This document shows, in pieces, positions 32,008 to 42,488 of a stretch of 64,000 nucleotides of DNA. The notes under the pieces were generated by a model. It was given only the letters and a program-made list of their open reading frames with translations, was not told the DNA's origin and searched no databases. Origin of the DNA: Dermanyssus gallinae (taxonomy: Eukaryota > Arthropoda > Arachnida > Mesostigmata > Dermanyssidae); assembly GCA_003439945.1 (NCBI GenBank), contig QVRM01005606.1, positions 124,001 to 188,000 on the forward strand. Direction: 5' to 3'. Position numbers and translations under genes: made by a program. Position 1 is the stretch's first letter. The number at the start of each line of letters is the position of its first letter.

Positions 32008-33040
32008 CTGACAGGGTGGCTGGAGCAAAATACTGCATACAGTAGTAATGATTTGTATAAAACCTGCTTTGCCTTAGAGGTTAGTTACGCATACGACAGT
32101 ATTTTAGAAGAGCGTAAACAACAATGTCTCAGTTGCAAGCAGACAAAATAATGCGGATCAAAAATTTGGCGAACTGCCATGAGTGCATGACACAAATGCT
32201 AGAAACTAAAAATACTAGAGAATTTATTTTTTTGCATATATTTGATAGCCATTAAATAAAATATATAGGTTTGCGTGTGTATAATATTGTGATTACACTT
32301 GACAGATACTCCAACGATAGATATGTTTAATGAAATATGACTTTGACATTAATTGTGATAGATTGCCTGTAAAAGAGCATGTCAATAGAACAACCTGATG
32401 ATGATGATGATGATGACATCATTAGCATATCCTTGGTTGCAATTAGCGCAGTTTCTAAAACGGTTAAGCTTTATTTACCATGACGTTGCTTGTCGTCTTA
32501 TCATATGGTAAGTAGTGTGACTTCTGTACTAATGCTGAGTATACTTGTAAAATAATTGCCAAACTAAAGCTATTCATCGCAATCTCTCGCTATCTCGTTG
32601 ACGTTTGGCCATATATTTTAGAAACTGTTGATATTCCTGCGGATTCTTAAGGAATGCAATGTTTTCGCCGACTATGCAGGCATCGTCGCCTGGTGATAGC
32701 CTCATCGACTGCTAGTTGGCGAGCCTCAGTTCAACTCCTAGATGTTTTACGTGTATTTTACATCGACGTGTCGCAAGACACTTGAATGCCTAGAGCGATG
32801 CCGGTGTAGTCCAACGGTAGCAAGCTGCGTGGTTATTAAGATATCTCCAGGATAAGATATATATATATATATATATATACCGTTATCTCGTCTCTCCAAA
32901 CAATTATTAGCGGGCCTTGCCGTTTGGAAATGCTTTTGAAAATAAAATGCGTGTTGGAACCCAACACGCGGGAAGAGCTGACCTTAGGCCTACTTAAGTC
33001 CGGAAAACCAACGAAGCATCCAGAATCTTACTGAGAGTGG

Positions 33041-33078
<38 letters not shown>

Positions 33079-33373
33079 CTCTATAACTATGGCTCCCACC
33101 ACGCGCAGTGTCGACCTAGAAAGAACTTACCGCTCATTGCGATCCGCATGGCGCACAAGTATCATGAGGAGTCTGCGCCTGACGATAAAGGGTCCACTTG
33201 CAATGAGAATATATGAGAGGTCTGGCAGGAGTCGGGAAGTAGCAGACGATCTACGTAAATACTAAAAACTAAAATACCTTAATAAGAATCGTTGTTACAT
33301 GACTTTTAGGACTGAAAATTGCCATAACGCTGATTATTTGATTTTACAGGTCTGAGTAATAACTGACCTTGTA

Positions 33374-33456
<83 letters not shown>

Positions 33457-33888
33457 TGATTTTACAGAGCTTCGCAATAAATATACTTATGGTTTCTGAT
33501 GTAAATCGTATAGATATAGGCAAACAATCCATAGCCGTTCTACACGTGGATACCGATTGACCTTATTGCAGTAGGAAATCGATAACGAAGAGCCAGTACA
33601 CTTTCGCAAAGCACGCACTGTTGTTAAATTACAAACATATCATTGTTACGAATATATGAATCCTAGGCTTGCGAAATTTAAGAAAAGCGATGGATCTTCT
33701 AAAGCAAGTCGTTGGGGACATAGCGTCAATCTAATAAAACTTTAGCGTTAAAAAAAAATTATAATGTATTAAATGCAATTATCGACATAAAAAAGAGTGT
33801 TTTCCCTTAGAACGAGGCATAAGAAGTTGACAGCTACAGCAATGCCAGCAACTGTTCTGTCTTATAGGAGAAGCAGCAGCAATGGTTG
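32008..33888. other. CD36 intron 1 or upstream region; microsatellites only
   Basis: No coding region recognised. Holds a (GAT)n run at 32,397-32,416, (TA)n tracts at 32,859-32,879, 33,043-33,076 and 33,380-33,453 (the last about 74 bp), and a short GC-balanced stretch at 33,080-33,250 of unknown origin. The first exon and promoter of the CD36-family gene could lie here or further right. Confidence 0.5.
33380..33453. repeat. (TA)n microsatellite, about 74 bp
   Basis: Uninterrupted TA dinucleotides. Confidence 0.95.
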
Positions 33889-33889
33889 A

Positions 33890-34610
33890 GTGTCAATTCC
33901 CCTGGTATTCAGTGTACTTTCCCACGAGAAAGAGTGCCCGGACTCCCGCAGAAAGTACTCAGGAGAAGATAGCCTAGTTAAAGGAACAGCCGCGCTTCAA
34001 CAGGCCGCTGCCGCAACTAGCCGCGCTTCAACAGGCCGCTGCCGCAACTAGCCGCGCTTCAACAGGCCGCTGCCGCAACTAGCAGCGTTTCACAGGTGCT
34101 GCTTTTTCGCGCTTCACTAGTAGAACATCTTCCATACCCCGCCAGCCAGCCGCCAGCGAATGAAGGGTTGTTACCTAGTTCATACCTGCTGCCCTCTGCT
34201 GCCCTCCTCGTCTCCACCAGTTCTTCTATGGGGCAGATCTGACAGCCCTGAATAAAAAAGACGGTTCTATTAGACCGATAGCGTGCGGCCTCACTTGACG
34301 TAGGCTGGTTGCCAAAATAGCGATTGCCATCGCTCGAGGATAGCATCTCGACTTCCCGGGAAGCGCGGGCAGCCACCGCATCGAGATCATCATGGACAAC
34401 CTGACACGACCGGCCAGCCACATGCAGACGTCCATATGACATGTTATCGTTAACGGAACGCGCCACATCCATGGTATCGGCATCATCATCATCATCAGCA
34501 TCAAGACTACGCATCGACCGGCGGGAGCGGCACCACCGAAGACAACGTGCACAGCCGGGGAGGTGCGGTTAATCCGACTATTCAACGGCGTGATAGATTC
34601 GAGGCATTTT
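33890..34610 (+). pseudogene. RLE-type LINE, short RT fragment
   Basis: The frame near 34,220 reads FFYGADLTALNKKDGSIRP then IACGLT, stop, RRLVAKIAIA, matching the RT block GARLFALQKKDGSVRPIA of the 53-kb copy. Upstream Ala/Arg-rich sequence includes a 31-bp unit repeated three times; downstream the frame is lost in a GATGAT-type repeat. No other motif is left. Confidence 0.65.
33990..34082. repeat. 31-bp tandem repeat, three identical copies
   Basis: The unit starts CCGCGCTTCAACAGG and ends CCGCAACTAG; three exact copies, the last overlapping the next sequence. Lies inside an RLE-type LINE fragment. Confidence 0.95.
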
Positions 34611-34614
34611 TATA

Positions 34615-35440
34615 ACATTATGACTAAACGACCGCTTGAGCAAATATTTAAATAGCCCGGGAGAAGGATGCTTGTTACGCATTCTCCGTACGGCTACCTT
34701 TCGAGTCCGATCTTATGCTGTGTGTTGTCATGCATTGCCCTGAGTCTCTCGTGCTGTAGTCGCCGCCCGGCTGAACTACCATCTCCATTAACTTAGCGTA
34801 ACAACAACATCGTTAGAGTATTTTACACTGCTAGCACAACTGCCTTGTGTTTGCAGAACGCTCCATAACCTATGATGGCCTGTCACTCATGTGCTACTCA
34901 TGGGCTTTCTTGGGTTGTTATCCAAACTCCGGTTCTAGCTTAAATCTTGAGGTAAATTGCAATTATTCAATAATTGGTGAAATATACAAGATATTAATAC
35001 CTTGGTTTGAAGTTCCAGAATGCGCAAACTTAAAATAGTGTATTTATTGTTGTACTAGTTGCGGCACAATGCCTCCCCTAAATTTAAGAAGATGAACGTG
35101 AAAAGAAGAAAATATATTGCATTTTTTTTATTGATTGAATTGTATTGAAATTATGTACCATCTTGAAATGCAATGTTATTGCGAAATAAAACTATATTGC
35201 ATTTTTGTGGAATGTACAAGCGTTCTGATGCACCATAGCCATACACGCAATAACCCTTCTTCTGTTGAGGCTACTTCTAATAAAGCTGTCCTGTCCAGAA
35301 ATTCTGCTTACAATGTTGTAAGGCATCTATATTGGGCTGAGTCGTCCGATGTTTTAGCAGGGGAACTGTGTAGTCTGCTTATTCACATACTCAGCAGAGG
35401 AAACGCACACCAGCTGTAACACGAGGCTAGATTCAAGAAC
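34615..35440. other. No feature recognised
   Basis: AT-rich sequence with short open frames (for example 34,847-35,038 and 35,135-35,419) that show no recognisable family. Confidence 0.35.
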
Positions 35441-35449
35441 AAAAATGGT

Positions 35450-36085
35450 AACAACTTGAACGATCCAAACCTCTCCCGGGGTTTCGCGTCGGAACGCATC
35501 CTTAAGAAAAATATAGGTTAAGGACAAAGTTGATTATCTCGAAAGTGTTCTTGAACGATCCAAACCTCTCCCGGGGTTTCGCGTCGGAACGCATCCTTAA
35601 GAAAAATATAGGTTGAGGACAAAGTTGATTATCTCGAAAGTGTTTCGAACAGTGCTCCGGAGTAATTCGGGTTTAGGAAGAGTCGTGGCACAGGCCGCGA
35701 TCCATGTATTCTAGTCGGAAGTTGAGCGGGGTTTGGCTTTGCCTGGAGGTCACTTGTACGCCGTCCTTACGTCGTTATCGATTGTGTCAACGCCTTCGAT
35801 AAAGCCCACCGTCACTTACTAGTCGATTCATTTTGACATACTGGTTCCTTCCTACGAGTGCTTCTTTGTTGAAGACCACCTTGAAATAAACATAAGCGGT
35901 GAGGACACTTTGCAGCTGAGTCAAAACGTAGAGACCCTCTGAATTGCTTCTGTTCATCTTACTCGGATGACATAGTAGTGGCTTACTGGTAACTTGCCTT
36001 TACTGTAAGGGTCTGTAAATGAATTTGCGGAAGACGAAAGCCATTAAGCATAAGTAATACTTTCTAGGATGGTCGCTGAAGTGTT
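35450..36085 (+). pseudogene. APE-type LINE, RT remnant of the 14.8-kb family
   Basis: Reads SEVERGLALPGGHLYAV-like sequence and VIDCVNAFDKAHRHLLVDSF (35,780-35,835), then a YSDDIVVAYW box near 35,960, equal to the YADDIVVAH box of sister copies. Many stops and frameshifts. Contains a 95-bp direct duplication (35,456-35,550 and 35,551-35,645, nearly identical). Confidence 0.72.
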
Positions 36086-36239
36086 CAAATTATTTAAATT
36101 ATTAATTAAATATATAAATTCGTCATTAAATATGACGACTGTATTGCATTTCTGTACCACCTTAAAATACTAAGTTATAGCGAAATGAACAATACTTAGG
36201 AATTGTTTCACACTTTACAATTATTTATTCAATGTAGTC

Positions 36240-37640
36240 AATCATTCAGGGTGGGAACATGATATTTGGGTCCCTGCGAACGTGTGCACCGTTACGGGGG
36301 GTCCAGTGTAGAGACCAGCCATTTCTGGAGAGTGCCCGAACCGAGGCCGCATTGCCCCGTTGCACATCCAGCGATAGGCGCTGTCTGAGAAAATCACCCG
36401 CTCGTTTGTCTCCGCTGGCTAGAATAAGGCGTTTCCCGACCTTTTGTAGCAAACTTCGAGTGGATGGACCGGGGCCGCCAAGGATCTCGAAGGCAAGGGG
36501 GTAAAACTTGTACGGGTACCCGATGTTCTGGTACTTTCTAACCTTGCCTTCCTCGGCGAGAGCCGAAGCATGACTAGCCCGGGCCGCGCCAGCACTGACC
36601 ATTGAAGGGGCTAGGGCTAATGAGTCAGTAACTGTCGCGTCCCAAACCAGCATGCATCCGCTCTCGAACGGAGTTAAGGTAAGCCCGTCAGGTCTCTTGC
36701 CGCCCTCCCTGTCTAGTCCGACGGGTTCAAGGACGCACGGCAGACCACTGGATCGTAAAGCTCGACTGATGGTTTCATTCAGGGCTTGGTGTCTTGCTCG
36801 CCTACCTGCGCTGACGATACAGGACAGCCCGTGGCGTCAGCCTGTGGCAGCCTGGCCTTGTGTGCGTCCGTCGTGCATCCCGCAATGAGGTCTACGACCC
36901 TTTGCTCATATAGATCTGTTGACCATTCTTTCTGATGTCCAGCTTCGGCGGGCTCGTAGCCGCACAGGGCAATTGCTCTACGGCGGCTTGTTTTCAATCG
37001 GGCTTCTAAGTCTGTGAGGGCAGCCGAATCAAGGAGGGTTCTTGCCTGTTGCATAGATCTGTGTAAAGAAGCTGCCAGAGCTATCTTAGATAGGACAGTC
37101 GCATCAGGTAACCCTAGGCCACCCCAAATAACTTGGAGTAGAGCTTGTTGGCGTGCACCCGAGGATAGACTGAGGTTCAGCAACGCCTCTACTGTAGCCA
37201 GCATGCTGTCTTTGAGTCGTTCAAGAAGTCCGGACGCCAGTGAACAATCTGCACCTCGAAACAAGTGGTTGAGACGTAGGACCGAAAAAGAGGATCTCAG
37301 AAAAAGAGCCCTCGATGAGAACCCACTAAGTGAATGCGTGACATAGCACCTTCTAGCTTGGCCAGCCACCTCTCGAGGGCAGCCGGATTTCCTTGCGGAT
37401 AAAGGGGTACGCCCAGCAACTCTAAATCCGTGCCGACAGTCTTGCACCCTGGGAGAGCCTCCAGCACTTCAGAGTCCGCAGCACCTCCTACAACATGGAC
37501 CTCACACTTCGCAGGGTTTAGAGCCAGGCCGCTCCGTTCAGTGAACTCGATGATCCTGTGGATGTCCCTCAGAACTGCATCGGGGGCGCCACCCAGTACA
37601 CCGTCGTCCAAATACCATACGTTTAGCGGGCACTCGAGAG
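36240..37640 (-). pseudogene. RLE-type LINE on the minus strand, 3' half
   Basis: Right to left: RT end with YLDDGVLGGAPDAVL (YLDD catalytic-box variant), LNPAKCEVHVVG and LELLGVPLYPQG; thumb with FSSRALFLRSSFSVLRLNHL and LLNLSLSSGARQQALLQ; then PLDR/RPDGL before LVWDATVTDSLA, K..KYQNIGYPYKFYPLAFE, and RLSLDVQRGNAASV near the end at 36,330. The zinc cluster region is partly out of frame around 36,800. It stops at 37,640, where an oppositely oriented copy begins. Confidence 0.82.
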
Positions 37641-39575
37641 AGCTCTCTCTGCGATGGTTCGAGTTGTGCAGGGAAAACTCGCTTTCGGCGATGTTTTCTC
37701 CGCAGCAAGGGTCCTTTTATCAACCGACTCAGTAGCGCCGCTCTCTGCCGATACAAGGCTGGCCCTCCTGGACAAACATCCGCCAAATCCACCTGACTTA
37801 TCCTTTTCCCCGCCTCCCGCATCTGCCGGAGAGGCCCATGAGATCACTGTGTCTGCGACAAATGTCTTCAACGCCATCCGGAGCTTTCCTAACAGCTCAG
37901 GCGGCGGCCCTGATGGCCTTCGACCGCGTCACTTGAAGGACCTTATTGGCAGAGACGGCAAGGAGAACCGACTTCTTCTAAGCCTAGTACGCTTTGTCTT
38001 AAGGCTGTGCGCTCTCACTTTCCTCGGCTTTACCCGCTTGTATATGAAATGTACAGGCTTCCAAGCAAGTTAATTTGGCAGGGAGAATTTATCGAGTCAT
38101 GTTCCGGTGTTTAACAGGGCGACCCCTGTGGTCCCGCTTTATTTTGCATAGCTATTCATGAACTTCAAATACGCCTTTCTTCTGAACTTTGACCTTGGTT
38201 TCTGGACGACGGAACTCTCGCTGGTGACGCTTCGGCGGTGCAAAGAGACATTGCCCAGGTAATAGAGTTCAAAGCGGTTTCAGAACTCAAGTTGAACAAC
38301 GCTAAATGCGAAATTTTCTTCCCCTTTCAAAGAGCCCCTCGTCTCGGCTCCATGCTTCAAGTGGTGCGCAATCTTTTACCAGCTGCCAGGTTTATTGCTG
38401 ACCACGAACTCGAGCTTCTAGAGGCGCCAATTCTCGACGACTCTATTGGCGTATCTTTAACTAAAAAAGCTCTGACCTTGTTCGCTGGTGCTCTCGACTG
38501 CGACTCTAGGACGCTCATCCAGCCCTTTTCCTGCTTCGCGTAAGTTTGTCAACTCCGAGGCTGATGTACCTCTTGCGGTGCTCACGAGCGTAAGCCGAAC
38601 CGGACCTGCTTCAATCGTTCGACGAAACCTTGCGAAGTACCTTTCAGGGTATACTAAACAATGTCAGGGATCGCACCGCTGGATGCCTACACAAGTTTCA
38701 TCGCCCAATCGGAATAAGCCTGCCGCTACTATACAGAAAAGTAGGGTCCTTTGCCGGGGCGCATTTCACAATCGGCCCTGGACTTGTAAGTAGTGAAGTC
38801 GATCCAAGAACGGTTAATGGTCCAGGTGAACAACGTTAAAGAGCAGGCCCGGCTTAGAGCTGTGATCCGATCCGATGAGCGGAAAATGGCTTCAGGCCAT
38901 TCCCTCACCGCAGCTGAGGACGATGCTGGACAATACCACACTCCGCATCGTCTCGGGCCTGCGTTTGGGGGAATCAGTCTGCTTCGCACATAACTGTGCT
39001 AGATGTGACCTACCGGTGTCTTCTACGGGTCAGCATGCTCTAACTTGCAAGAGGAGCGCCGGTAGGTTTTCAAGGCATTCGGCGCTGATCGACGTAATAC
39101 ACCGGGCAATGCAATCAGCCCACATTCCTGCAGTCAAATAGCCGGTCGGTCTGTCAGCCAACAGCCAACTGCGTCCGGACGGCCGAACTCTAGTTCCATG
39201 GAATGAAGGTCGCTGCCTCGTGTATGACGTCACCGTGTCTTGCACGTTGGCCGCTTCGTATGCGCGCCATACCAGCCGGGAGGTCGGAGCAGTCGCGCGC
39301 CTCGCTGAAGATCGCAAGTTGGCAAAGTATCGTGAACTGGAGCAAAACTTCATCATTCAACCAATCGCCTTCGAGACATTAGGCCCAATGGGAAAAATTA
39401 CAAGGAGCTTCCTAACGGAGCTGGGATCCAGAGTCGCCGCGTCAACCGGCGATAGAGGGGCATGGTAGTTCTTGCTACCAAGATTATCAGTTGAAATACA
39501 ACGCGGAAACGCCGCGTCAATTATTGGTTCATTGCCTACGGGCAAGATACTATTCTTTCCGTTGTAGCCGAATCA
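37641..39575 (+). pseudogene. RLE-type LINE on the plus strand, internally deleted
   Basis: N-terminal RT part: RLALLDKHPPNPPDLSF, VFNAIRSFPNSSGGGPDGLR then PRHLKDL. About 150 residues (RT motifs 2-4) are missing near 38,040-38,100. Then GV*QGDPCGPALFCIAI, FLDDGTLAGDASAVQRDI, LNNAKCEIFF, and LELLEAPI. The zinc cluster CARCDLPVSSTGQHALTC at 39,000-39,050 is followed by the nuclease: YDVTVSCTLAASYA, KLAKYRELEQNFIIQPIAFE, GDRG, and after a TAG, RLSVEIQRGNAASIIGSL. RPDG is altered (RPDGRTL is readable near 39,175). Confidence 0.8.
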
Positions 39576-39639
39576 AGTCGGCGTCAAAAATGATATCTAC
39601 AGAATGGACCTAAATCAATTCTAAAACCTTTTGACAGAA

Positions 39640-39999
39640 GGTACTGGTTACAAAGGGGCACCTGGAGCAACTCAGGAGAGGCAAATTTGCGACAGAGAGG
39701 ACAGAATACGCCAGTACCTCAAGAATATTTTTTTCGCAGGCGGAGGAACGAAGTATAGTGGCAAATTGATCCGGAGGACACTCAACACTTCTGTCGGCTC
39801 GTAGTACTATTAAAAGAAAAGTTTAGCTGACAGAGTGAGGCTTACGAAGGGAGATGCGTTTTGTGGGTATGATCTCGGCGGAGAAATGTCCAACCAACGG
39901 CGGTAAGTGCCACACTGCATAAGACTGAGTTTCAATCCACTCACCCTCATGCGTTAGTTCCTAACGCATTTATGTTCTCCTTCATGAGAAAAAATATAA
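39640..39999 (+). pseudogene. R1-like LINE, 3'-end fragment
   Basis: Begins in the last ORF2 codons (KGHLEQLRRGKFATERTEYA-like) and includes the 3' UTR with hairpin arms CTGTCGGCT (39,791) and AGCTGACAG (39,825-39,833), GTGGG at 39,863 and CCACACT at 39,910. Ends at ATGAGAAAAAA, followed by (TA)n. Closest to the 18.4-kb copy. Confidence 0.75.
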
Positions 40000-40020
40000 T
40001 ATATATATATATATATATAT
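40000..40020. repeat. (TA)n microsatellite
   Basis: Short TA run at the A-tail of the R1-like 3' fragment. Confidence 0.9.
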
Positions 40021-40269
40021 GCACATGTACTATCTTTCAAGCAAACTAAGGTTTGCGCGAGTAAGTCTCGACCCGACCGCCGTAGCGTACGGACGTGTTT
40101 TCTGAGTGCTCCGTGACAAAGGGTGATAGTGGGAGCCTGTCGCATCTGCGGCAAACGCAACCACTACTCCCGACACCTCAGGTCAGCACCAAGTTCCGGA
40201 CTACTCATCTACGACAGCAACGACTACGCGGGTGAGAAATTTCCAACTTCATACTGTCTAATACTTAGT

Positions 40270-40412
40270 GTAACAGACGGCGATTCGAACGGCACCACGT
40301 GCGGCAATTCGAACGCCGTTACGTGCAGACTCGAAGCGCCGCCACGTACAATTTCGAAATACCGCCGCGTGCAGCAACTCAAACGGCGCCACGTACGCGA
40401 TAACTCGAGAGC
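40270..40412. repeat. Degenerate tandem repeats in the LINE 5' UTR
   Basis: About five units of roughly 25-30 bp of the type CGATTCGAACGGCACCACGT, each with a TTCGAA-like core and a CACGTG/CACGTA word. Tandem units in a LINE 5' UTR can act as internal promoter or enhancer; that role is inference. Confidence 0.6.
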
Positions 40413-40579
40413 GGAAGCGCGCCAAAAAACTTAAACGTTGCGAAACGACTCCAAGTCGACAGATTAGCAAGTGCGGGTACACGCACATTCGCTAACTGAA
40501 GGACGGGAGTAGCTGAGCACAGACTCGGCGACTTAAGACTTAAGCCCGGCAGGTCTCAGTCTTGCCACCCCCCTCCGTG

Positions 40580-42488
40580 ATGGCCGCCTCTGGCGGCAGC
40601 CCGACAGGGCCCCCAGCTACTCAAAAGTTTTATGACGAGGAACTCTTTAGCATGCTTGAGGAAGCATGGAGACCTGCGTCACAATTCAGTAGACGCAACT
40701 CTCGCGCTCTGAATCGACAAGCGAGCCTCCAGACAAAACAGGCTCAGGAACAGCCGCCTCTACCAGTAGCAAAACCTGAAGAAGCAACACTGCCAGACGA
40801 AGCTATGGACACTCAGAGCGAGCCTAGATCTGCCTCCCTAAAGAGAAAAGCTAGCTACACTCCTGAATCAGAGAAGAAAACCCGCGCGCCTACTAGTCCT
40901 GAGCAAGAAGAGCCTTCTTCGCCTAGCTATGTAAACGAAAAAGACCTACAGTTCCTACTGACGTCAGTGGCCGACATAGAACAACTAGTCAGCAAACACC
41001 GAACTACGCACCTGCAAATCTCTAAAGCAGTGCGAACTATGGGCCTAAATATACGTGAAATCTGCCGTAGAGCGCTTGACGTAGGTTTCGCTCCCGCCAG
41101 AACAAAGGGACAGTCCGTCGAAACAAGTACCGACCCACTCCCAGAGCTTGCACCTCTCCCGCCGCCAGAGGAATTTATAGCTGCAGAGATACAAGGCCTT
41201 CTCGGTAAAGAGGAACTAACCGACGAACAATATGCAGACCTCATGCAAAGGGAGTGGCCGGCGCGCACGTATACTACCACCAGCCTCAGTAAAGCAAGTA
41301 TTTTAGCTGACAAGGCCCCAGCAAGAGCCTTACTGCTTTCACAAAAGTCCGACAAAGACGAACGCCTTATAAACCGACTATCGCCACAATTCCCTGGACT
41401 GCAGGATGCATTGCCGCATCTTAAGGAAGGGAAGACTATTTTCCTGCAAAATCGGGACATCCTAACAATCGAAGGAGTTGAAAACACTCTAGCTCCAATA
41501 CGAGCACTGTACGCACGAATGATCCCGCATCCTGAAGAAAACGAAAACAAGTCCTAAGAAAGGCAGCAACCAGTCTCTGCGGCTTCCTTAGGACTAGAGA
41601 CATCCAGGCAGCGGCAGTGGCCATCCCGGCAACAGCCGATATTACTCTGTTGAGAAAAGTATTAGAGCAAGCCCTCGCAAAACATCCAGGAATGACCGTG
41701 GAAATCCGAGTTAAAGGCCGGAAAATAGAAGAGGCTCACGACAAAAAGAAGAGAATCAAGCCTGACTCTACTTTTGCAGTTGTCGTGAAGTCAGGCAATG
41801 CATCCTATGCTGAAGCCCTACGTGCACTCGGGAACAACATTGACCCAGCGACAGCTGGAGTGGACGTTGAAAGAGCCTCAAGAACAGCTACAGGCGAAAT
41901 CCGACTGATCGTGCAAGGGACTACTCCCGATGCCACCGGCAGATTTCTTCAGCACATAAAGGAGAAGGCGTCTTTGGAAGCGACAGCCCAGGCGGTCTCA
42001 CAGACCAAGGCTATGATAATCCGGGACCTAGATGAGTCCATCGAGCCGAAAGACATCCTCAAAGCGCTTACCAAAACGGAGCACCGGAAATGGCTTTTAC
42101 CTTAAGTCCGTTAAAGAAAACCCGAGCGGGCGACCTCTCGTGCATTGTTAAAATGCCACCAGAGGAAGCCCAAAGATTGCTACGTCGAAGACATATACAC
42201 CTTGGTTAGACTCGGTGCCGCATAGACGAAATGGTCTCGGTACTGCAGTGCTCACTGTGCCTGAGCTTTAACCACACGGCCAGGGACTGTACCGCAGCCC
42301 GACCAACCCAACCTCGCTGCTTCAAATGCGGAGGACAAGGACACGTCGCAAAGAGCTGCACGGCCAATATTAGTTGCTACGTATGCAACGTAGATGGACA
42401 CTACGCCACTACAACGCAATGCCCAGCATATAGACAACGGGTTACAAACCTCCGAGTAAGCCACAATCAAAATGACCAGCAAAATTAA
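40580..42488 (+). pseudogene. R1-like ORF1 (Gag-like) of the 40-kb element, frameshifted
   Basis: ATG at 40,580. The N-terminal part is rich in Ser, Pro and charged residues (KRKASYTPESEKKTRAPTS); the middle has LISKAVRTM-like helices and REWPARTYTTTSLSKASI; then PQFPGLQDALPHL. A frameshift near 41,550 leads into LEQALAKHPGMTVEIRVKG and IIRDLDESIEPKDILKAL. A second break near 42,105 precedes three zinc knuckles: CSLCLSFNHTARDC, CFKCGGQGHVAKSC and CYVCNVDGHYATTTQC. The stop at 42,486-42,488 lies inside the start of ORF2. Confidence 0.82.

Noticed and set aside
32800..32830. tRNA-derived SINE head (GTGTAGTCCAACGGTAGC)
   Set aside because: Only a weak A-box-like word; no B box at a proper distance and no second copy in the window.
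33990..34082. CRISPR-like repeat array
   Set aside because: The 31-bp units are directly abutting with no spacers, and the context is a eukaryotic LINE.
34059..34514. Minus-strand Asp-rich open frame
   Set aside because: The acidic run is a GAT-type repeat and the plus strand holds RLE-type RT motifs in this interval.
37600..37700. Twin-priming inversion of one LINE
   Set aside because: The plus-strand part runs to its own C-terminal end, so it is not just an inverted 5' portion; kept only as an open question.
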